Source: Liolophura sinensis (lineage: Eukaryota > Mollusca > Polyplacophora > Chitonida > Chitonidae). From it: DNA of 64,000 nt. The translations under genes and the position numbers were made by a program. The notes under the pieces were generated by a model, which was not told the DNA's origin, did not search any database, and worked only from the letters and a program-made list of their open reading frames with translations. Shown piece after piece: positions 55,591-64,000 of the stretch (position 1 is its first letter; every line of letters starts with the position of its first letter). The DNA is taken from positions 928,001 to 992,000 of the forward strand of contig NC_088296.1 of NCBI RefSeq assembly GCF_032854445.1, read 5' to 3'.

Positions 55591-58035
55591 GTAATCAAAA
55601 CAGAAACCTGTGATCGAAGCCAAAACCCCGTGATCGAAGCAGAAACCTACCCAGGAATGAAGATAAACGCTGTAACCAGACACGCTTCCCAAATAACCAG
55701 ATTCCTTCAATACTCTCTTGTCTTAGCCTCATGTACACCCAGAGATAGACCGAAAAAACAACAAAAAAACAAAAACACCACACAAGACATGCAATTAATA
55801 CATTTTTTTTTCATTGCTAGTGAGAAAAAAACTCGAGGGGCCTCAGAACTGAAAATGTGCAAACGTTTCTATAAATATTAAACAAAGTTAGCATACAGCA
55901 CTTGGCAAACAGTAGCTGGGAAACCACGTGGCCAACTGAACGTTGCCACGTGCAATCCTCCTTCAAAAAAGCTCAAAACTATAAGCATATATTTACAAAC
56001 GCGCACACACTCCCGCCAGAGAAAAATTGTAACGTCTAAGAAACGGTTAAGATAAATGATTAACAACTCTCAACAAGGAATTAAATCAGTTCATATCTAC
56101 GGACAGAACGCCAGCACTTCCGCCAGGTCCAAGCACTATGAGTTAAAAAGTTAACAGGTAACGGGAAAAATTTGGTTTCCAACCAGATAAAATGTTTTCT
56201 GCAGAACAGATTTTCGTGAAGTAGTCAAAAACGTAAAAATTTGAACATTGTATTTTTTTCCTGCTGCCGCCATTGGTCGGCAAGGTTACAGTAAAAAGCG
56301 CCCCCTGGTGGAGGTTTAACAAGGAATAATGGTACAGCAAGCTATCGACAACTTTAATATAAATATAGATAACCATAACAATGTTTTATCTTATCACATG
56401 AAATTAAAATGGCTTTTGCTAGGCACAAAGATGCAGAATAAAACACAGAAATCACAATGAATCAAGCATACTGAATGGTATGAAAATCCTCGAATCTATG
56501 TGATTACCTTCCTTTAGATACCCCCAGAATTGTCTCCCCTTTGATTTGTTCATTTTGATTAGCGAGTAAAAAAGTATGGCGAGTACAGACTTGTGTATAT
56601 TAAGATATAGATGAAATCTTCGAATTTAATTTTTCCAACAGTTACACGATTATAATGGAAATGAGAATTTGTCTAAGAAAAATAACAAATAAGTTAACTC
56701 GTAAGTGAAAGCACAACAATTTAAAAGCACATATACCCGGTGCTGCCAAAGTTTACCGAGGCTAGCTCATGGGCTAAAGAGTTTTCAATTCCAAAATTGC
56801 ATAATTAAATACGATAAGAACTCATCTTAATTTAAAGATTTAACTAACTTCAGTTCTTAATTCCCCGTTACAACCCAGTGCGTATAAAAAAAACTGTGCG
56901 GAGACCCCCGTTAAAACTAAACATAATCGGTTTTTTTCTGTTTCTATTTTTTTGGGTTAAAGACATTCAATGCTTTCTTTACAACATTCTTGCAGGCAAG
57001 TAAAGCCTTTCCACAACAGTTTCGGCTATCACTATCCTTAAAAAAGCACAAGGTTTGCAAAAAATCTCCAAAAAACATTTCATCAATTCACAAATATTCA
57101 AAAACGGCCTGGTATCAGGTGTAAATTGAATGGCACTATAAACTGTCAATGGACTAGCTAGGATTTCCAAAATGTAAAGGTCGGGGTTCGTCAATAAAGG
57201 TCAAGGTTTCGTTGCGAGAATCATCATGGGTACTCCTCCAGAAACCACGGGCGGTCAGATCTCCCAAGGCCGGTTTCTTCAGCACTATTATAGCGTCCTT
57301 CCGTAGTGTAGAACTAACTGACTGACTGACTCGTTATGGCGGGAAAAACACCTGAAATCGCAGCAAAATAGAATACAGGAAGGAACGCTTAGGATAAAAC
57401 GCTACATCGATTAGTAGTATTTCAGCCATAGTATGGAGAGAACATGTTAGAACATGTTTAAAGTTAACATGTCCTGCGTCATGATCACCCAAAATCAGAA
57501 ATAAAAAGGAAACAAGACGTTTTTAAAAGGAAACAAGACGTTTTTAAAAAGAAACAAATCCGTTAAAATTCGAGAATCACAAAATATTGCTTGCGTGCAA
57601 TATCCAAACATTATTTCATAACAATATCCATTAAATATTCAATAACATCCTCGCCAATGAAGCCGTCAAATGAATCAAATAACGAGTCAACTGTGTAGGG
57701 CCTTCACTGGATATCGACAAGATCTACTCAGTCGACCAGGACACGTTTGTTTCCATACCGGTTTTCATCGAGATCATGGGTATCGCCCTCATCGAGAAGA
57801 AATTTAGGTTTTAGACGAACGACCCGTTATGTTCACGTCGACACAAGAATGTTTTAGTTAAGTACCCATAAGCACCCAAACCAACCAGAAATAAGCACAT
57901 AGACTTGGTAGCAAGTACACCAAAGATCAGCGATAGAGCATCATCAGCGATGGAACACCCCCTTGTGTCATTGCGCATTCAAGATTTGGCCGTTCTACAC
58001 CATAACAATTATGTTAAATTGACAGAATATTTTTT
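55591..58035. other. AT-rich region, possibly CPEB 3' UTR or flank
   Basis: No repeat or coding feature is evident except a small duplication of GGAAACAAGACGTTTTTAAA at 57508-57545. As the CPEB exon lies on the minus strand with a donor just past its stop, part of this region may be its 3' UTR exon; not shown by the sequence. Confidence 0.3.
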
Positions 58036-58168
58036 GTATTTATTTATTTGATTGGTGCTTTACGCCGCACTCAAGAATATTTCACTTATACGACGGCGGT
58101 CAACAGTATGGAGGGAGAAAACCGGTGCAGGGCGCGGGAGACACGACCATCCGCATGTTGCTGTCATG
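58036..58168 (-). mobile_element. SINE family A, 5'-truncated
   Basis: TTTATTTATTTGATTGGTGC, TTTACGCCGCACTCAAGAAT to CATCCGCATGTTGCTG. Confidence 0.9.
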
Positions 58169-58419
58169 GTGATTTGACCGGCGCAACATTACGAACCATT
58201 TGAGAAAACCAATCCCAGTTCTTGTTCTGGCTACGAAATACTTGTTCTATTATCCCAATATATAATATCTTGTTTATGTAACAGGTATGTTTTCTATAGC
58301 ATAAATTTATGTTTCTATTTTAGCAAAACACAGGTACTATCACTTAAATTTATCATTAGTTTTGTAAAGGAGTGTGAAGGAGACCGTGTGCTTACCTGCC
58401 CATGTTAGCATCGTGTGGG

Positions 58420-58635
58420 TTAGAGAATGCCAAGGCTGGCACCGGCGGGGTTAGCACACTTCTTGGTATTCCTCATGAGAGGACTGTGCTGTCGAGACAG
58501 ACCCACGGCATGCTGACAGTGCCAACAGGACCGGCAGAAGTACTTGAAACAAGCCAGGTCACGGCAGAAGAATGGCGCTTGTTGAAGTTTGCACATGCTG
58601 CAGAGAGAATCCTCCAGGTAGGGATCGATTTGAAT
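58420..58635 (-). CDS. CPEB1: CPEB1/Orb-type protein, last coding exon (ZZ zinc domain)
   Basis: CPEB proteins bind CPE motifs in mRNA 3' UTRs and control cytoplasmic polyadenylation and translation in oocytes and neurons. This 71-codon exon starts after TTGTTGTTGCAG on the minus strand with [12 protein letters not shown], the segment following RRM2, and contains the whole C-terminal ZZ domain. Zinc ligands C12, C15, C24, C29, C34, C37, H42 and H50 have the CPEB1 spacing, and the SPLMRN block follows. The CRSCWH and RQHSPLMRN wording fits CPEB1 better than CPEB2-4. The tail after MRN is longer and unusual, ending S-L-G-I-L. A donor-like GGGCAG|GTAAGC lies at 58395, 24 bases after the stop, suggesting a spliced 3' UTR. 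The RRM exons were not found upstream and probably lie beyond the right edge. Confidence 0.93.
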   Translation of the reverse strand: MQIDPYLEDSLCSMCKLQQAPFFCRDLACFKYFCRSCWHCQHAVGLSRQHSPLMRNTKKCANPAGASLGIL

Positions 58636-58639
58636 CTGC

Positions 58640-59138
58640 AACAACAACAACTCTGTAAAACTCCAAGCGATGCATCGACAGCTTTAAATGATCACGTGCG
58701 CTTATGAGATCAGCCTTAAAGTGAAGAAAGCACCTAACTAACGTTTATGTCCACTGAAAGACTACCACTGAAGGTCTCTTAAACGGGCATTAAATATTTT
58801 CTTAGATTTTTTTCAACCCAGTCAAAGTTTAATGAAACTTCGTCCTGACACAGCTTTAGCACGAGTGAGCGCAAGATGACGTCACGTTTATCTTAGCTCT
58901 CTAACGTCAAAGATATGTTTTGTATAATTGTCTAAGCAGTAGCCTATAAAAGTTGTGGACTTAGGCGATGAAGGCCCAAGTGATAAATACAGTTTTTTCG
59001 GAAACTGGACATACTGGAAAAATATTTCTTCCACTGCTTGAACTGCATTCTGTACCTACTGCCTCTGTTGAGATTACATCTTTAATATACTTGGAGCGGC
59101 ATTTTTTTTTTTTTACAACAAAAAAAAAAACAACAAAA
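58640..59138. other. CPEB intron, no other feature
   Basis: Ends with a T14/A12 pair of homopolymers (about 59100-59131) beside the palindrome. Confidence 0.4.
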
Positions 59139-59179
59139 ATGCACGCGCCTCGCTTTCGTCGAAAGCGAGGCGCGTGCAT
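59139..59179. repeat. Perfect 41-bp GC-rich palindrome
   Basis: The arm ATGCACGCGCCTCGCTTTCG (59139-59158), a single T, then its exact reverse complement (59160-59179). One more A-T pair can be added outside. It contains many CpG dinucleotides in AT-rich surroundings. It lies in the presumed CPEB intron. Confidence 0.97.
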
Positions 59180-60001
59180 TACGTCCCCTGATCGGAGATG
59201 ACTACTTTCACCTTACGTAAACAGCAGCACTTGATGGCGAACGTACCGGACTGTTGAGCAGTGCGCTATTTACATCATCCCTGTCCTTGCTCAAGCTGAA
59301 CCATGGCAATTTAAATATATTTACACACATACCACTTGATTTTGCATAACAGAATTCAGAGGGAATACAACAGCAGTTTACCGTGGGTTCTCCACTGTTT
59401 TCTACGCTGGATGACCCAAGGCATAAGCGGATATAAGTCGTCTACCATATCCAGTCGATTAGACTGCAATGACATTTTGTTTCTTCGAAGAATATGTATC
59501 ATGTATGTTCTCTTAATTATCTGGTTTGCACTGCAGTTGCGATTGGGTCACCCAGTGCATCCCCATGTTGTGCTGGTCTTTCTAAAACTAAGCTTTGCTT
59601 TGCGCAAATCTTGTCTTTACTACACGCTAAGCAGGCCATGGTGATTGACATATCTACATACATGTGCCCTGTTATAGTTGTTCGCTTTCTGACAAAGGCC
59701 GAGCTATCACTAGAGCAATCAGTCTGCGTGGCAAGTCGTAGATTGAGACGTGGTAGTATAAACATGCTGTTACAAGGGCCATGCTTTTTGCGTTATTTCT
59801 TACAAATAGGCATCTTACGTCTGAGAAGGGATCGGCATTTCCCATTGGGCATAGCGCAGCATCATCAAGCTCGCCGATCTATTCACGGGAATGCGAACGA
59901 CCTGCCAACTGTCTCTGTGATGCACGGTGTAAGGTCGCATTGAAAGATTTAAAGCCGTGTATCTGGTGATGCATTGCTTTTTGACCAATAACGTATGCCT
60001 T

Positions 60002-60003
<2 letters not shown>
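59180..60003. other. No supported gene
   Basis: Open frames at 59494-59943 (+) and 59517-59765 (-) have no recognisable product. No repeat identified. Confidence 0.35.

Positions 60004-60063
<60 letters not shown>
60004..60063. repeat. (AT)n microsatellite, about 30 repeats
   Basis: Uninterrupted alternating T and A. Confidence 0.97.
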
Positions 60064-60066
<3 letters not shown>

Positions 60067-60121
60067 GTGAATAGCAAGGGAGATGCTTGCCAAATTTTCC
60101 CTGACTTGACCTAATTACCGA

Positions 60122-60460
60122 AGGAGTGAGTGAGTGAGTGCTTGGGGTTTAACGTCGTTCTCAACAATTTTTGAGTCATATGACGACGAAGGAATCATTA
60201 GGGTGCATGTACGTGTAATGTGCCTCCTTGTTGCAGGACGGATTTCCACCGCTATTTTATTTAGTGCTGCCTCACTGAGACGAGTTACCGAAGGCAAGCA
60301 AGCCGCCCCGCCCGAGCCATTATACTGATACGGGTCAACCAGTCGTTGCACTATCCCCTTCATGCTGAACGCCAAGCGAGGAAGTTACAACTTCCTCTTT
60401 TAAAGTCATAGGTGTGACTCGATCAAGGATTGATCCTGGATCTACCGGTCCCGAAGCGGA
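60122..60460 (-). mobile_element. SINE family B, near full length
   Basis: Tail GAGTGAGTGAGTGAGTGCTT and GGGTTTAACGTCGTTCTC, body CATATGACGACGAAGGAATC and TACTGATACGGGTCAACCAG, head end GATCCTGGATCTACCGGTCC. Confidence 0.92.
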
Positions 60461-63094
60461 ATTACCGAAGGATAAACACTAACCGTAACTGGGCAGTGTG
60501 GTATGACGAAGATGTGTCTCGAGCAGTTTAACGACGAAGATGATTGACGTCAACAAATTGACATTAGGAAGATCGCGCCGGGATTGTATCGCTCACGCCA
60601 GTCAGTCGTGTCAGAGTTCGATCCCAGCTTACCGAATTTGTTGTGATTAAAATTTTCTAAATTTAAATATTTTAAGTACGCTGCTTGGCATAGTTTAATG
60701 TTCTGATCACTAATCTGGTCTTACTTTTCTCTGACGCGTAGTCGCGAATTGCCACTTAAAGTCCGAAAAAGTGAAACCACATTTATCTGTCACGTCACGG
60801 AAAACTGTTACAGGTGTAAAGCTGAAAATCACTGAGTGCAAAGCGCTATATATGTACTCTATGTATGCTGGAAGTCGTTGAACTGTGTTAGAAAAAGAGG
60901 GCACATGCACACCTTGAAACACTGCCCTAAGGTCGATTCACCCCACATCTACATACATACGATATGCAGTACTTACAATGCACTAATGACTACAAAGAAT
61001 GTAGGCTTTCTGATTAAACTGGTTATGTATTTATACATGGACATCATTAAGGTAACCCGACGTGACACCGCATAGGCCGGCAATTCCGGCTTTAACCACG
61101 GCATTGCTGTTTTAGCAGCTTTACTTTTAATGACTTTTTGGTTGTAACCTAAAAACTGTACTAAGTACAAAAAATAATTCTTAGAGATCTGTAATCCGGG
61201 CGTCAAGCAGTGCTAGACAGTGTATGTTTATTTAATCATTTTGAGCAGTTTTTAGACCTGACCTACTTTTAAGCTAATTTTATTTGTCAGTTATAGCAAA
61301 ACTTAAATACCAAGCAAGGCTTTTGTACAATAAAACCCAAACTTTCAAGTCAGATTTCATCCCAAGATCATTAGCCGATTTACGTAAAAAGATGATTTAG
61401 CTTACCAATAAAATTAAAAATAGCTGCTTATCATGTAGGTCTAACTTCTCAAACAGCACAAAACGTCAAAAGCTGCTTTATATGTTGGCTATAAAAAATG
61501 CCAAGCTTGTTTTTCTACTCAACGGTTTCGGAAATACTTTTATTCATAGTCAGCTCGTATAATTGCAATAAATTTTTAAACGCATTTTAATGGCAAAACT
61601 GTCAGTCGTAGCTCTGCTGTCATAGTGTCAAAAATGAAGATCTGTGGTTGATCTATCTACTGACAAATTTCCAGCTTCATAACTATTACGGTGTCCGATC
61701 ACGTGACATTTGAAAAAAAATGACCCTGAAATGAGCTATAATTGGTAATTAAAGAAAAACTATACAGTGTAGGAAAAAAAACAAAAACATGGTTGTATTC
61801 AGCAGGCCAAACTACATCTAACTGCTATCTTGTTTTTTCAAAATTCATCCACGTGACTAAAACCACGAATAGCGAGCATCCACATTTCTCGACCGATTTG
61901 TACAAAATTTTCAATTCTGATACCCCGAGTAGTCTAGTACATGCATATCAACTTTCAATGCAATGGAGATTTTTTTTCAGATTTCCACATTGCTCCAATA
62001 TGGCTGAAAAATGGGTGAAGTTTTGTACTCAGCTGTCAGAAGAAAAGTAATTTGAGCAAGAACAATAGCTTGGAAAGACGAAGGAGCAACAATTTTTCAG
62101 TTGTAATAAATTCAGATAAATAAAATTCATCAAGATTTTTCATTAATTCTAAGCGTTGTGGGGTGACCTGCCATCTTTACTCCTATAAACCTTCGGCATC
62201 CCTAATGAATTTTGCACTGACTGATATTTGTTATTTATAAACTGCTGAAGCGCTAAAATGAACGACAAAAATATATTTGGAGAGATGAATGCGGTTTGGG
62301 CCGAGACGGTGTGCTACTGTCTGGCATAATTTGTGATACCATCGTTGAATATTTCACGACTTTGTGATTCAACCGATTTTACATCTGTGGCGGTCCGTAA
62401 ATGATAGACCCATCTCACAGTTCACAATGTGTGAAATGGCCCTTCGGATACTTGTAACTAAATCGTTTGTAAATGATCTCAAAACGATGTCTTATCCAGT
62501 AATGTTGTGTTATATGTCACTTCATGGAGTGAATGAGTAAAGACTACGTCCCAGCTTAGGCCGCACAATCTGACTGCAACGTGTTAGATTGGATAAAAAT
62601 GGCTCCCTCTACTCACACCACTCATTTGTGCAGTATTGTCATTTTGTTTTACAAGTTATTCGGTGAAATCATTAAAATAAGCATAATAAATAACAATCTT
62701 TGAAAGCTTCAGCACCCTGCATTCGATTGAAATGTTTTACACAGGTGTTGTCTTGCCCTTTAATGGATATATTTGGATTTTTATGCATGTAACCTGTCAA
62801 CGGTGATGGGTGTCAAACAACTGGGTGGAGAGTCCAACTGGTTGTTTACGAGGGATGGGAGGGTGAGCGTTAAGGTTGTCTAATGTTTCCAGTAAGTTTA
62901 TCAATAACGTCATCTCCAAAAAATCGCCGACCTTTCATGGAAAACAGGGTTTATTGAGGTAAAAGAAATGTCTCAAAATAATTTTTTGGCGTAACTTGCG
63001 TTGCCTTTAGTTCATGACCTTGCTTCAGGGTCTTTTGATGTATCCTTTAATAACGGCGGTTAAACTGCATCCAGGTGGGAAATTTGTGCAACTA
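60461..63094. other. Intergenic or intronic, no gene recognised
   Basis: AT-rich, with no exon of CPEB (no RRM motif on the minus strand) and no tandem array seen. Confidence 0.4.
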
Positions 63095-63459
63095 TGCGCA
63101 TGCGTCGTTCTCTACCTTTCGCTTTACATTACTGCCACCAATCACAAATTTTGTACAGAAATCTTGAACGGCGAGGTAACTGGGGTCACGGCGAGGTAAC
63201 TGGGGTCACGGCGATGAGGCCGTAACTATTCGTCTCTATTTTGTCTAATAATAATTTACACACATGCATATTCTCTTTATTTACAGTGTGCACAACCAAA
63301 ATATGAAACAATTTTATTGATGAACGCGAATTTTGCGGGAGGAAACAAGTGATAAGGCTTGCCTAAACAAACCTACGTGCGTATCACAGGTTTCAAAATT
63401 CAAGATTGTCTATTGTTGACAGTGATGTAAAGCAAAAGGTAGAGAGCGACGCATGCGCT
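63095..63459. mobile_element. MITE-like element, copy 2
   Basis: Terminal inverted repeats TGCGCATGCGTCGTTCTCTA (63095 on) and the matching right end (63419-63459). The interior aligns with 41969-42368. The outer CCTTACA of copy 1 is degraded here. A 20-base segment GAGGTAACTGGGGTCACGGC is tandemly doubled at 63172-63211. Confidence 0.88.
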
Positions 63460-64000
63460 TCAAGGTGTATGATTTACTCGTAGTGCCAGAGATTTGTGTA
63501 TCAAACGTCAACCATAAATGTCGTTCAAGGCGTCCGTTTTACCACACAGTCTTTGGCGTAACGCCCATGACAACCCATAGGGAAGACCTCCATCACCATT
63601 ACTGTTAATGTAGGCTAGACGCAACAGCTTAGTAAAAAATGAACATCGTGACCATTTTCCTCCAATAAACGTTCAACACAAACGAACTAAGAATATATAG
63701 AAACTATATAAATATAGAAATTGAGTTTTCAATGAAAAACGGCGATGTAATTGCCTTGCAAGACCAACATTTACAGCCAACAGCTAACATGTACGGCTGG
63801 CAAGCAAAGGCATGAAAAACATCCATTGAATGGGCGCTCTGGAATAAAGAAACTATTTTACTTAAGGTGGAAATGTTAGAGACATCAGCGTCAGAAAACA
63901 GGCAGGTGCGTTTGGACTTTTCTTCAAAAAAAAATTTTTGAGGGTAGTAGCAGCAACGATTGGCTTCTTTTTTTAAAGACATCCTACCTTTTTAGTGAAT
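63460..64000. other. Right flank, nothing recognised
   Basis: No gene, repeat or RNA seen. Confidence 0.4.

Noticed and set aside
55375-55881. 168-codon frame
   Set aside because: It runs through a family A SINE and a poly-A stretch, so it is a chance frame.
59494-59943. 149-codon frame on + with a minus-strand counterpart
   Set aside because: Both strands open, no motif, and it lies in the presumed CPEB intron.

Overview
The window looks like a nuclear genomic fragment from a lophotrochozoan animal, most likely a marine mollusc and perhaps a bivalve. The signs are split genes with consensus GT-AG junctions, AT-rich non-coding DNA, and many copies of two tRNA-headed SINE families of a kind common in mollusc genomes. 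The species is an inference. No bacterial operons, CRISPR arrays or rRNA genes were seen.

Three gene loci are supported by named families. (1) Positions 1709-22159 on + carry a selenoprotein W gene. Its exons (1709-1737, 7711-7808, 15708-15784) join in frame and encode a C-G-A-U redox motif in which U is an in-frame TGA at 7718-7720. Two alternative continuations follow the third exon. A small exon at 18103-18152 ends the protein after eight residues (76 aa form). An exon at 22073-22159 gives a 96 aa form with a C-R-I-L end, a CaaX-type prenylation motif as in MIEN1/SelW2 proteins. A textbook SECIS hairpin lies at 22215-22292. (2) Positions 44261-47625 on + carry a two-exon ankyrin-repeat gene resembling ANKRD34. 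(3) Positions 58420-58635 on - carry the last coding exon of a CPEB1/Orb-type translational regulator, with all eight zinc ligands of the ZZ domain. A fourth, unrecognised open frame of 239 aa lies on - at 52555-53274.

The rest is repeats. The SelW introns hold a CR1/Jockey-like LINE relic (5330-7083), a 5.7-kb satellite of 40-bp units (8392-14065) interrupted by a second LINE fragment (14066-15450), a foldback element with four CACGTG boxes (16387-17003), and several minisatellites. From 23 kb to 44 kb there is a dense series of tandem arrays (units of 18, 34, 42 and 74 bp) and SINEs, some nested, some with clear target-site duplications, and one captured and multiplied inside a tandem array. 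Two copies of a terminal-inverted-repeat MITE lie at 41969-42368 and 63095-63459. A near-perfect 41-bp GC-rich palindrome lies at 59139-59179.

The most interesting item is the SelW locus. One gene appears able to make both a short SelW1-like protein and a prenylated SelW2/MIEN1-like protein by including or skipping one 50-bp exon, with both messages sharing a single SECIS element.
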